Shown here: positions 23,924-31,919 of the stretch, piece by piece | How the letters are laid out: each line of letters opens with the position of its first letter | How positions within the stretch are numbered: the stretch's first letter is position 1 | Assembly: GCA_009774245.1 (NCBI GenBank) | Contig: VSNM01000035.1 | Coordinates: forward strand, 16,502 to 56,193 | DNA: 39,692 nucleotides | From: Lachnospiraceae bacterium | Lineage (GTDB): Bacteria; Bacillota; Clostridia; Lachnospirales; Lachnospiraceae | Reading direction: 5' to 3' | Translations under genes and position numbers: made by a program | Notes under the pieces: model-generated | The model's database searches: none | The model's input: the letters and a program-made list of their open reading frames with translations, nothing else | Told to the model about the DNA's origin: nothing

Positions 23924-26500
23924 CTACTCCCTAATCTCCGTCAGCGCCATCTTCTCCCCGTCGCAGTACACTGTCACCGCGCCGTTGTCAGGCAGGGCAA
24001 GAAACAGGTCTCCGAAGTCCTTCTGCCCAAAACGCTGGATATTGACCTGCCAGCCGTTTTCATCGTCATATGACATCTGATAGCCATAGCTCCACGCAAA
24101 TCCCCGGCAGCACAAAAACTGCTGTCCGTCATAATGGTACACATACCACGTCCTGACCGCGCCGTCGCGCATCATCTGACTAACCACTTCATCGGGAAGC
24201 TCTTCCTGTGTCAGTCTGTACACATCAACGTCCGGGTTAAACTCTTTTTCCCCAGTCTTGTCCTTCTTGGCATCTGGTTGCTCCTCCCCGGAATCCTGGT
24301 CTGGAAATTCGTTTGTGCCAAACAGCTCCTTCACCTCCTCCGCAGTCATGTATTCCACACTTATGATCATGTTTCTGAAATTGCGGGTTACCTTCACATC
24401 GACTGTTCCGGCGGGATTCCACTGAAGCGTCCTGATCACCTGCTCCCCTTCATACTGGTCAAAAAACACGCGGACGGGCTGATTTTGATAATAAAACGTT
24501 TCTCCCTCCCTGGTAATGCCCCACTCCCGGTACTGTACTGCGTCCTCCTGCTCCGCTTTCTGTTTCCATGCCGTCAGATCGTCCGAATCCATCAGGACGG
24601 ACTGGAAGCTGATGTCCATATCCCCCTCCGCTGCCTTGTCCTGCCATCTCTTGAGCACATCCGTACTCATCTCACTCACCAGAATGGAGAAAAAGGTTAT
24701 ATCGTGATCCTCATATGCTTTCTTGGCATACGTCTCAATCAGCGGACTGCCGTTGTCCAGACTGCCTATCAAAATCGCAAAATCATCGACCGCGCCATCC
24801 GTATATGTCCTCTCGGCATACTCCCCGAGCAACGGACTGCTGCCATCAAGCCTGTTGACCGCCGCAGAGAAGAAGCTCATATTATCCGCCGTATACACCC
24901 TGTCAAGCCACCGCCTCTGAGCGGACTCGTCCATCGCGGAAAACATTGCGCCAAACTGCGACAGCATATTTTTCTCATAATACAGTTCCGCCAGCTCTTC
25001 CACGGATTTCTGATCCCCGAGGTTCCAATCGTCAACATCAATATCGCTGCGAATCGTACCTGATATATCCTGCATGCCGTTTTTTTGATTTTCAGAATCC
25101 TGATTGTCAGATTCCTGCTTTCCGGTATTTTCATCTCCCGCATAACCATCTCCGATATTTTGGTTTCCAGTATATTTATCAGTATATTTAATTGAAAGAT
25201 TCTGTGTGCCAGATTCCTGCTTTCCGGCACTTTCAGTCTGTGTTGTTTCGTCTGATGTGTTTATTGACACGACATTTACGATTCTCGCCGTCCTGACAGG
25301 CTCCACATAAGCTCCCATCACCGTCGCGCCCATCAACATCGCTGTGGCGGATACAATCGAAATTGTCGCAACAATCTTTGAACGTTTCCGAATCTTCATG
25401 ATTGCCCCCAGTCTTTCCTTCAACAGTTCCGCACTCTCACCGAGCATGACGGAAACTGGAAAATTCTTGCACCGTCCGCCTGTCCCCATCGCGCGAAACA
25501 GTGTATCTCCATAGGCGCGCCGCCCCTCCTCATCGAGCGCCTTCACGACCGCCTCATCACAGGCAAACTCGCAGGCGCGGTTGATCTCACGCCCCATCAG
25601 CCAGACCAGTGGATTGAACCAGTGCAGGCAGACTGTCAATTGCACCAGCCATTTATAAAACATATCTTTCCTTTTGAAGTGCATCAATTCATGCTGAATC
25701 GTATATGCAAAATCCTCCTCCGGCAGATCTGTTGTCGGCAATACGATACAGGGACAGAAAAATCCAATCAGCAGGGGCGATGACACCTGACTGTTTTCGT
25801 ACAGCTCCACCGGACGTCCCACTCCGATGTGCTCCCCGACCTGTGCCAGTCTGTCCAGCAGAGCGATATCAGACACTTCGCCGTGCCCGAGCCTGATATA
25901 TTTTACAAAGCTCTGGTAGATCGTAATCTTTCGCAGCAGCAAAAGCAGCGCGATCCCAAGCCATGGAATCCATAGATTCCGCAGCAATCCCTCCTTCATG
26001 TCTCTCATCGAAATCTCGGTCATTGCCGCGTTGCCGCCATCTCGACCGGGCTCCTGATACTGTATGCGCATCTCTTCTACCTGAAAATCCTGCTGAGCGT
26101 CATGCTGAAAGCCCTGTTGGACATCGTTCTGAAAGCCTTGTTGAACACCATTCTGGACGTTCTGTTGAACATCGTTTTGAAAGCCCTGTTGAACATCGTT
26201 CTGAAAGTCCTGCTGAGAAATCTGCGCAGATTCACATTCTATCACAGTGTCCGACAGCCCTCCGACAGCAGTCTGTTCTGTTGGATTCAAAAACGAATTT
26301 ATATCAGTAAAAAGTGTCCCGACAACACTCATTTCCGGCGCAATTGGAAGCATCAGGCGGGCGATCACCACCAGCCAGATATAGTACTGCCACTGCCTGC
26401 TGAATCTTTCTTTGAACAGGGGCTTGCAGAAAAATAAGATCAGTATCAGCGCGGAACCGGACAGCGACAGCGAGAAGACGATTTTCATCACAACACTCAT
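23924..26500 (-). CDS. BlaR1/MecR1-like M56 metallopeptidase membrane sensor
   Basis: The protein has 858 residues. TM segments near 8-26 and 38-56 are followed by a Gln-rich insert (93-140, five 8-residue repeats of the FQNDVQQG type), a TM at about 176-190, and the zinc peptidase motif HELMH (270-274) with a downstream third-ligand region (NRACEFACDE). A final TM lies near 370-395. The long C-terminal part is extracytoplasmic. It lacks the penicillin-binding SxxK transpeptidase-like domain I would expect in BlaR1. Instead it has about four degenerate repeats (FFSAAVNRLDG..., FAILIGSLDNG..., FFSILVSEMS...) and a distinct C-terminal module, so the signal is unknown. Its start overlaps the stop of the BlaI-like gene (ATGA), and on signal it should trigger cleavage of that repressor. 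Confidence 0.88.
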   Translation of the reverse strand: MSVVMKIVFSLSLSGSALILILFFCKPLFKERFSRQWQYYIWLVVIARLMLPIAPEMSVVGTLFTDINSFLNPTEQTAVGGLSDTVIECESAQISQQDFQNDVQQGFQNDVQQNVQNGVQQGFQNDVQQGFQHDAQQDFQVEEMRIQYQEPGRDGGNAAMTEISMRDMKEGLLRNLWIPWLGIALLLLLRKITIYQSFVKYIRLGHGEVSDIALLDRLAQVGEHIGVGRPVELYENSQVSSPLLIGFFCPCIVLPTTDLPEEDFAYTIQHELMHFKRKDMFYKWLVQLTVCLHWFNPLVWLMGREINRACEFACDEAVVKALDEEGRRAYGDTLFRAMGTGGRCKNFPVSVMLGESAELLKERLGAIMKIRKRSKIVATISIVSATAMLMGATVMGAYVEPVRTARIVNVVSINTSDETTQTESAGKQESGTQNLSIKYTDKYTGNQNIGDGYAGDENTGKQESDNQDSENQKNGMQDISGTIRSDIDVDDWNLGDQKSVEELAELYYEKNMLSQFGAMFSAMDESAQRRWLDRVYTADNMSFFSAAVNRLDGSSPLLGEYAERTYTDGAVDDFAILIGSLDNGSPLIETYAKKAYEDHDITFFSILVSEMSTDVLKRWQDKAAEGDMDISFQSVLMDSDDLTAWKQKAEQEDAVQYREWGITREGETFYYQNQPVRVFFDQYEGEQVIRTLQWNPAGTVDVKVTRNFRNMIISVEYMTAEEVKELFGTNEFPDQDSGEEQPDAKKDKTGEKEFNPDVDVYRLTQEELPDEVVSQMMRDGAVRTWYVYHYDGQQFLCCRGFAWSYGYQMSYDDENGWQVNIQRFGQKDFGDLFLALPDNGAVTVYCDGEKMALTEIRE
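26087..26206 (-). repeat. 24-bp in-frame tandem repeat inside the M56 sensor gene
   Basis: Five 24-base units encode FQNDVQQG-type octapeptides (residues 99-138). Units differ by a few bases and keep the frame. Confidence 0.8.
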
Positions 26501-26877
26501 TCTCCACCACGCTCCTTTTCCCAGAATGCCCTCAGCTCCTCATAGTCTTCTGCCGAGAGCATTTCCCGCTGAATCAGCGTCGCCACCAGCCCTTTCGCGT
26601 TTCCCTCATAAAGTTTGTTGAGCAGCGTCTGCGCCTGCGCCGCCTGATAATCCGACTCGGACACAACCGCTGTATACTCATTGCGGCGCCCGATCTTGTT
26701 CGTCTTTAGCATCCCTTTCTCCACTAGCCGCGACAACAGCGTGATGATCGTATTCTTCTGCCATGTGCGCCCAGTTTTGGCTAACTCCTCCATAATCTGC
26801 GCATAGAGCGCACTGCCGCCGTTTGCCCACACAATCTTCATCAGCTCCAGCTCGGAATCAGATACCTGTTGTATCAT
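26497..26877 (-). CDS. BlaI/MecI-family repressor
   Basis: This protein of about 126 residues has the Penicillinase_R winged helix, with SDSELELMKIVWANG at the start and TIITLLSRLVEKGMLKT as recognition helix and wing. The C-terminal dimerisation helices carry the stretch where such repressors are cleaved. ATG 26877 is chosen over the ATG two codons upstream, because GGGAGGAG is too close to the first. It is cotranscribed and translationally coupled with the M56 sensor gene. It probably represses its own operon through the duplicated operator-promoter upstream; other targets are unknown, and no beta-lactamase gene is in the window. Confidence 0.9.
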   Translation of the reverse strand: MIQQVSDSELELMKIVWANGGSALYAQIMEELAKTGRTWQKNTIITLLSRLVEKGMLKTNKIGRRNEYTAVVSESDYQAAQAQTLLNKLYEGNAKGLVATLIQREMLSAEDYEELRAFWEKERGGE

Positions 26878-26985
26878 GTTCATCTCCTCCCTTCATAATC
26901 AACGGACTTTATAATGCTATTCCAATCATGCACACCCTCCCTGCCATTTTACGACAGTAGAACTCTTTGCGGTTCAACTTATTTT

Positions 26986-27041
26986 ATAATAACATTTTGT
27001 AGTCCTACTGTCAGGATAACATCATGTAGTCCATTTGTCAA
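26986..27041 (-). promoter_or_regulatory. Two tandem promoters with repeated GGACTACA operators for the BlaI operon
   Basis: P1: TTGACA (27041-27036), 17 bases, TATCCT (27018-27013). P2: CTGACA (27014-27009), 17 bases, TATTAT (26991-26986). Both spacers contain GGACTACA at the same offset, followed by ATGTTAT. The TACA core resembles BlaI/MecI half-sites, so these are the likely autoregulatory operators. The two promoters look like a duplication. Confidence 0.7.
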
Positions 27042-27110
27042 GAAAAATATCATCCGGCTTTGGTATCTGCAAAAAACGATATGACCGACTGTTCCGCATT
27101 CATACAGACA

Positions 27111-27158
27111 GGGTGCCGGAAAATGATTCAACCTCATTCTCCGGCACCCCGTTTTTTT
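27111..27158 (+). terminator. Strong intrinsic terminator with no evident upstream gene
   Basis: A perfect GGGTGCCGGA/TCCGGCACCC stem (27111-27120 with 27140-27149), extended by AATGA/TCATT pairing inside, is followed by TTTTTTT on the plus strand. The only plus-strand DNA upstream is the 70-90 bases divergent from the BlaI promoters. Confidence 0.8.
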
Positions 27159-27194
27159 CATCCGCAAATCTGGTACTCCATCTGGCTAGAAATT

Positions 27195-27286
27195 GAAGTC
27201 TTTCAATTCAAAAGTCCTTCCATTAAAAGTCCTTCCATCAAAAGTCCTTCCATCAAAAAGTCCCTCCATTTAGAAGTCCTTCAATC
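27195..27286. repeat. Degenerate 15-bp tandem repeats
   Basis: About six head-to-tail units of AAAAGTCCTTCCATC type lie immediately after the stop of the XRE remnant. Two units (27225-27239 and 27240-27254) are identical; the outer ones diverge. There are no spacers, so this is not a CRISPR array. Confidence 0.8.
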
Positions 27287-27525
27287 CAGAAGCTTCTCAT
27301 ATGTCGTCTCCAGCGCGTCCCGGATCGCCCGAAGCTGCTGGATCTGTATATGCTGAATCCCCCTCTCGATCTTCACCAGGCATTCCCTTGTGATCGGAAT
27401 GCCCTGCAGGTTCATCATCCGCACAAGCTCGACCTGCCCGATTCCCCTGGATTTCCTGATCTTCCTGATATTATGTCCAATCGTCCCTGATTTGTCCTGC
27501 TTAATCTTCTGTTCCGTTCTATCAC
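27281..27525 (-). pseudogene. XRE-type HTH regulator lacking a start codon in frame
   Basis: A minus-strand frame ending at TGA 27283-27281 encodes a clear HTH_3-like domain (IGHNIRKIRKSRGIGQVEL, then NLQGIPITRECLVKIERG and LRAIRDALETTYEKLLD). This is the pattern of a common Firmicute XRE subfamily. Going upstream, this frame meets a stop (in the TGATTTTGG region near 27550) before any ATG, GTG or TTG. The only plausible start, GTG 27525, lies one frame off. A single-base indel near 27508 would join them. It is thus probably a pseudogene or a sequencing artefact; a rare ATT start is the alternative. Confidence 0.55.
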
Positions 27526-27622
27526 ACCCTCTGAACCAAAATCAGTCCACTTTTTTGTCTATTTTATACAATGATTCTATTATAATGGGACTGAAAATAG
27601 TCCATTTATAGAAAATTATGTA

Positions 27623-27793
27623 TTATGATATTGTTATTTTTCCATGTTCTTTCTCAAATTCAGCGATGTGTCTTTTCACGAGAACCTCCAGTTCCCTATT
27701 TGCCGAGCGCGCGTCGTACTGCGCAACAAACTGAAGCTTCCTTAAAATCTCCTCATCTGTCCGGAATGTAAATTTCATGATCTTATCCGTCAT
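27623..27793 (-). CDS. Small Arc-like ribbon-helix-helix DNA-binding protein
   Basis: This 56-residue protein has an N-terminal beta-strand KFTFRTDEEI and two helices, LRKLQFVAQYDARSANRELE and VLVKRHIAEFEKEHG, the Arc/RHH pattern. Dimeric RHH proteins of this size are repressors, often antitoxins or plasmid/phage regulators. AAGGAG lies 10 bases before ATG 27793. Upstream, between this gene and a divergent gene at 27998, are three TGACGGCA copies that may be its operator. No obvious toxin follows it on the same strand. Confidence 0.75.
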   Translation of the reverse strand: MTDKIMKFTFRTDEEILRKLQFVAQYDARSANRELEVLVKRHIAEFEKEHGKITIS

Positions 27794-27841
27794 TGCAAAA
27801 AACTCCTTTTAACGACTTTTTGACTTCATTATACCTTTAAA

Positions 27842-27888
27842 TTGACGGCAAAGTTTAAGTTGACGGCATAGTGACGGCATATTATAAT
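27842..27888 (+). promoter_or_regulatory. Promoter with three TGACGGCA repeats (candidate RHH operator)
   Basis: TTGACG (27860-27865), 17-base spacer, TATAAT (27883-27888) reads toward 27998. TGACGGCA occurs at 27843, 27861 and 27872 in the same orientation, two of the copies lying in the -35 and spacer. A minus-strand TATAAT at 27833-27828 may serve the RHH gene. Confidence 0.6.
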
Positions 27889-27997
27889 AGAAATACCCGA
27901 AGACAGGAAATTGTGATCAGACAATATGTAACAGTGAAAAAAATAAATTGGTATTGAACCACTTCAAACCGGAAAAAATAAGGAAAAAGGAAAAAAT

Positions 27998-28378
27998 ATG
28001 ATGTTTAAAAAGTTTATTACAGATGAAGAACGCAAAAAATGCCGCAAAGTAGCAGACGCCTTCGCGGACATTGAAAACGAAGATATTGATATCATGGTGG
28101 CAGATGCCGGCAGATTTGGGTTTGTCAGACTGATGTACTATGATGAAGCCTATGGTTTTGACAAGGCTGTCTGCTATACGGACAGCACGGCACTGTTCAA
28201 CGATCTGTGGAAAGACTGGCTGAACGGGCAGCTCTTTCAGATCGCACTGCAAAACCCGCCGCTGATGGATTTGGAATATGAGGATATCTTCAGGACACTC
28301 CCCGAGGAAAAACAGAAGGAGCTGATGGTCAAACGCAGCTATTTTGCGCAAAGATCAGGCATTGCTAATGATGCCTGA
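27998..28378 (+). CDS. Small acidic protein of unknown function
   Basis: This 126-residue soluble protein has no signal peptide or TM segment. It is rich in acidic and aromatic residues (GRFGFVRLMYYDEAYGF, LFNDLWKDWLNGQLFQIA). I do not recognise a family. AAAAGG lies seven bases before ATG 27998. The gene is convergent with the DUF2809 gene and overlaps its 3' end by 14 bases. The promoter carries the TGACGGCA repeats, so it may be regulated by the divergent RHH protein. Confidence 0.7.
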   Translation: MMFKKFITDEERKKCRKVADAFADIENEDIDIMVADAGRFGFVRLMYYDEAYGFDKAVCYTDSTALFNDLWKDWLNGQLFQIALQNPPLMDLEYEDIFRTLPEEKQKELMVKRSYFAQRSGIANDA

Positions 28379-28733
28379 TCTTTCGCTCCACCGCCCATAT
28401 CAGCAAACAGCCGACCGCATAACACAAAATATCCTTTACATCAAACGATGTCCCAAGCAGAATGCGCAGGAACCGATTGTCCGACACGCCAAGCAGCTCC
28501 ACCAGATTGAAATACTGCGAAACCTCCACTGCCGTGGCAAAGAGAAAAACATAAAATGGCAGGAGACGCACCGAATCCGGTATCCAGATCCGAACAAACG
28601 TATAGACCACAACCACCACCAATATGTCGCCAATATATGGCCGTATGAGCCTGTCGTGGACAAACAGCGTGATCACTACCTCCACGGCCAGTAAAATAAC
28701 TGTTAAAACAATGTACACAATCCGCTTTCTCAT
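28365..28733 (-). CDS. DUF2809-family small membrane protein
   Basis: This 122-residue protein has about four TM segments: 5-24, 31-50, 55-75 and 100-117. The motifs RPYIGDILVVVVVYTFVR and DNRFLRILLGTSFDVKDILCYAVG are the hallmark of DUF2809 (PF10990), related in topology to VanZ-like proteins. Function unknown. Start ATG 28733 is the first in frame; its RBS is not strong. The gene has no cotranscribed partner and overlaps the convergent gene by 14 bases. Confidence 0.85.
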   Translation of the reverse strand: MRKRIVYIVLTVILLAVEVVITLFVHDRLIRPYIGDILVVVVVYTFVRIWIPDSVRLLPFYVFLFATAVEVSQYFNLVELLGVSDNRFLRILLGTSFDVKDILCYAVGCLLIWAVERKIRHH

Positions 28734-28790
28734 TTTCCAACCTCACAATCATAATCCAAAATCCATTTTTCCCTGATTCCACCTATATAC

Positions 28791-28951
28791 TAAGGAACTG
28801 TAAAGAAATAACTCATCAATTTGACTTGTCTAAATGCCCATCTGCGGCATCAGATAATCTTGACGTAGCCCGCTACGCCTGCGATTATCTTCTTTGCAGC
28901 TGAACATTTATACGGCGTCAAATTAACAAGTTATTTATTTACAATTCCTAA
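28791..28951. repeat. Fold-back MITE-like element, family II, copy 1
   Basis: Imperfect terminal inverted repeats of about 35 bp (TAAGGAACTGTAAAGAAATA against TTAGGAATTGTAAATAAATA) are followed by ATTTGAC on both sides. A central hairpin AGATAATC...GTAGCCCGCTAC...GATTATCT completes the element. There is no ORF. It shares about 90 percent of its sequence by eye with 33338-33513. Confidence 0.85.
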
Positions 28952-29712
28952 CGACTCTTCCAAAAATCGTCAAGTTCATGCAAAAATTTTATCCGCCATA
29001 TTATTCTCATTTTCCCGTGTCAAGACATGCATAAAAAAATAATTATTCTTTGAATACAAAATTGTTTTTATATACGTATATGTATTGAATACATTTTCTC
29101 ATGACTCTATTTCCCTCAAAAACATTTCGGTAGTATAATCAACTGGAGTTTTTTGTATAGAAGAGAATATTCTTGATATTCTACTAAAATTTTCTTGTCT
29201 TTTATTTTGAAGCTCTTCAATGGAAATTTTGAAAAGTATCGCCCATAAAAAATAGAAATTCTGATCCGTCTTATATTGAATTCCTTTTTTGGATTAAATC
29301 TCTCCCTTTTTAACTCATCAAAATCTATTTTTTCTTATGTTGCAATTAACTATTTATCTCATAGCAATATTTATCATTCCCACAATCATAATAAACATTG
29401 CTACCCCAATTTGATAATAATGTTCTATAACATATCAACAATTATATGCATTATTTGAAATTATATTACCTTTTTGAAATCAAGCAAGTCATGTCACCTA
29501 TAACTATACTATATTCCTACTCAAACATATGCTTTAATCGTATGGCATAATATAATTTCTAAGTTACTACTTTATGCTTATTAACTTCTTTTATTCATTT
29601 GCAGTTATTGCCTATGCCATATTCATTTAATTGCACCAATCCATCTTCTTCTTTTTAAAAACTTATACCTTACTCAACTCAATATATCCATCGTTATTAA
29701 AATATTTTTATG
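28952..29712. other. AT-rich stretch without an intact gene
   Basis: About 760 bases of very AT-rich DNA. Apart from one remnant frame at 29099-29293 I see no RBS-preceded ORF, RNA gene or clear repeat. Short plus-strand frames here have low-complexity, non-protein-like translations. Confidence 0.5.
29099..29293 (-). pseudogene. Possible C-terminal gene fragment
   Basis: A minus-strand frame of about 65 codons, closed by TGA at 29101-29099 and by an upstream TAA with no start codon, translates to protein-like sequence (FYFLWAILFKISIEELQNKR, then TPVDYTTEMFLREIES). It may be the tail of a lost gene. I cannot name the family. Confidence 0.25.
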
Positions 29713-30720
29713 TCACGAAAAGTATTTCTGTTTTTTACTAGAAGGCTTCTCCGGTATTGTCATTTTCAACATTCCGGCTTTTAACATTTTATCAAGAAAA
29801 TGACGCTTAAAATAAGATCTGTTCGGCATATTAAAATGCGCAATAATTTCATTAGAAGATTTAGGAACAACACAAAATCTGATAATATTTGCAATTAAAT
29901 CCTGTTCATCATCCTGTTCATTATCCTGTTCAATTTGAACAGCTTGATTTTTCTGATGCAGCAATTTTAAATATTTATCACAGGCTTTACAATATACCAT
30001 GATCCCCTCTTCGTTTATCTCGTATTCTGGCAAAGGCGCATTATATTTTCGGCAGGCTTCACGGATTTTGTCAAATCCACGCCCCCATGCTTCTATCATC
30101 CCGCTTTTAAAGAATATATTGGCAAGTTTTGGGTTATACGGCTTTGATGAATGTTTTTGAAATAATTTTTCCGTTGATGCCAGGCTTGCTGGCATTTCTC
30201 CATCATTCCACACATAAATCTTATCCGAATATACACTGATCTGTATTGGGTTACAGCTGCTGTAATCCTTATGGACAATGGCATTGAGCAGTATTTCGCG
30301 AAATGCTTCCTTATGGAACATATATTGTTCAGTTCTCTGAATTCCTTCATAAGCTACCAGGGCTTTTAAGTACTTTGTATATACCAGTTCTACTGCTTTA
30401 TCTGCCTGCTCTATCAAGGGGCCATGTACTTCATCCTGATATTGCAAGTCTGAATCCGACTCGCCAAAATGACCGACTTTAATATATTCCAATTCACCCT
30501 TATGCAACAGATTGACATCTGCCACAATTCCCATCGTGTCGGTAATCTTGCTTGGAATCAGTTCCATCAGCTTTTTTGACTTTTGGACACCAACTACATT
30601 TCCTTTATCATCTTTCCCTATATATAATCTTCCACCATAAGCATTCGCATAACCACATATCCATTCAAGATATTCATCATGCCAGGATTCTTTCCATTCT
30701 GTATTCTGATTTTCTTCCAC
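29713..30720 (-). CDS. AlbA_2/Schlafen-type ATP-binding protein, apparently with an internal deletion
   Basis: The product has 335 residues. The AlbA_2-like N-terminus (about 5-60: NTEWKESWHDEYLEWICGYA, GGRLYIGKDDKGNVVGV) is followed, unusually soon, by a GHKL-like HATPase_c_4 region (EAFREILLNAIVHKDYSS, YNPKLANIFFKSGMIEAWGRG). A C-terminal winged-helix part ends the protein. In relatives these parts are separated by roughly 130 residues. Here the text passes from LEYIKV straight to GHFGESDSD, as if two similar YIKV-like points had recombined. GTG 30720 is chosen because GGAGG lies 9 bases upstream; an upstream in-frame GTG (30747) has none. It lies 68 bases downstream of the Fic gene and is likely cotranscribed. 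Role unknown, often assigned to transcription or defence. Confidence 0.78.
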   Translation of the reverse strand: MEENQNTEWKESWHDEYLEWICGYANAYGGRLYIGKDDKGNVVGVQKSKKLMELIPSKITDTMGIVADVNLLHKGELEYIKVGHFGESDSDLQYQDEVHGPLIEQADKAVELVYTKYLKALVAYEGIQRTEQYMFHKEAFREILLNAIVHKDYSSCNPIQISVYSDKIYVWNDGEMPASLASTEKLFQKHSSKPYNPKLANIFFKSGMIEAWGRGFDKIREACRKYNAPLPEYEINEEGIMVYCKACDKYLKLLHQKNQAVQIEQDNEQDDEQDLIANIIRFCVVPKSSNEIIAHFNMPNRSYFKRHFLDKMLKAGMLKMTIPEKPSSKKQKYFS

Positions 30721-30788
30721 AAATATTTTCCTCCAATAGATTTCCACTTGACTTTTTTATAATAAATACCCTGTGTTTTACATACAAG

Positions 30789-31919
30789 CTACAAAAAATG
30801 AAAAATACGTAATAATCTGTCATAATGATATTGACGATATCTTGACTGGTCATTGCTCTGTTCCAGAATGCCAAGTTCCTGTAAAATTCCTATATTCTTT
30901 GATGCTGTGTTATATGCAATTCCCAACATTTTTGATGCGTAGTCAACATTTATAATTGGATTTTTTTCCACCAGATTATACAGGTTCATCAAAGTTTGTG
31001 TCGTCTTTTTATATGATTTGATATCTTCAATCATCATCTGCCGCAACTTATTTGCCTTTCCAATCTGCTGAAGGGCATTCTCTGCAGATCGGGCAACACG
31101 ATTTACAAAAAATGTGATCCACTCCGAAAACTCTCCGAGATACTGTATCCTGAAAAACTGATGGCGGCATTCATCCTGCTCATCCAGTAAAGAGGAAGCT
31201 ATTGGCAAAAATGGACAGCATAATATATTTTCATTCATCAGCATCAACAAAATAAGGATTCTTCCTACTCTTCCATTCCCACATTCGAAAGGATGGATTG
31301 TCTCAAACTGATAATATACTACTGCTGCTTTTATCAAGATATCAATTGAAGATTCATTTTTTATGAAATGCTCTAAATCTTTAAGCAGTTCTGGAATATA
31401 CTCAGGTGGAGGCGGATTGTATTCTGCACTGCCAGAAAAAATCTTTGGATGCATGAAAAATATAGATTGCCTGATGCTTCCATACATTTTCTTCGTTGTA
31501 CCCTCCATAACTGTTTGATTAATGCCACATAAAACCTCTGCTGTCACTGGCACTTTTTTCAGATTTTTCAATGTGTTATAATAATTGCTTACCGCCAAAT
31601 CATTTTCTGCCTGCTTAGAAACCTGAAACATTCCATCTATACCTGCCAGTATCCCATCAACTGCGCACGATTTCTGTGCCTCGCAAAGCATACCCAGATA
31701 CAAAAATGGTTCTATATCTGGAAGGTTCCTAATGGTTCCTTCCAAAATCCCCAATAGCCGATAAGTCCGTGTTAAAATATGTGTTAATTCTACATCTATC
31801 TTAAAATGACTAACCATAGATGTCAATTCATTTGGAAAAAAGCTCCAATGTTTTATTCCACTTTCACTATTTATAATCCGATAAAATTCTCCACTGATTG
31901 TTCCCATAAACGCATTCAA
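30789..31919 (-). CDS. Fic-domain protein with altered active site
   Basis: The product has 376 residues. The N-terminal helical domain includes the usual inhibitory-helix region (CEAQKSCAVDGI, where S84-x-x-x-D88-G replaces the common S-x-x-x-E-G). The Fic core has motif HPFECGNGRVGR (209-220), with the catalytic H209 and the anion-hole GNGR present. C213 stands where most AMP-transferring Fic proteins have D or E that binds Mg2+. A C-terminal winged helix (about 310-376) suggests DNA binding and autoregulation. The usual reaction is AMP transfer to target proteins; with C213 the activity may be lost or changed. The RBS for ATG 31919 is poor (AAAGGA 14 bases away). A near-perfect inverted repeat brackets the start. 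Confidence 0.87.
   Translation of the reverse strand: MNAFMGTISGEFYRIINSESGIKHWSFFPNELTSMVSHFKIDVELTHILTRTYRLLGILEGTIRNLPDIEPFLYLGMLCEAQKSCAVDGILAGIDGMFQVSKQAENDLAVSNYYNTLKNLKKVPVTAEVLCGINQTVMEGTTKKMYGSIRQSIFFMHPKIFSGSAEYNPPPPEYIPELLKDLEHFIKNESSIDILIKAAVVYYQFETIHPFECGNGRVGRILILLMLMNENILCCPFLPIASSLLDEQDECRHQFFRIQYLGEFSEWITFFVNRVARSAENALQQIGKANKLRQMMIEDIKSYKKTTQTLMNLYNLVEKNPIINVDYASKMLGIAYNTASKNIGILQELGILEQSNDQSRYRQYHYDRLLRIFHFL

Noticed and set aside
24134..25063. Long plus-strand ORF of 309 codons
   Set aside because: It lies wholly antisense to the M56 sensor gene, has no RBS, and its translation has no recognisable domain.
27195..27286. Short repeats resembling a CRISPR array
   Set aside because: Units of about 15 bp are directly adjacent with no unique spacers, and no cas gene is nearby.
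29276..29458. Plus-strand ORF of 60 codons in the AT-rich gap
   Set aside because: No RBS, and low-complexity Asn/Ser/Ile/His-rich translation typical of random AT-rich DNA.
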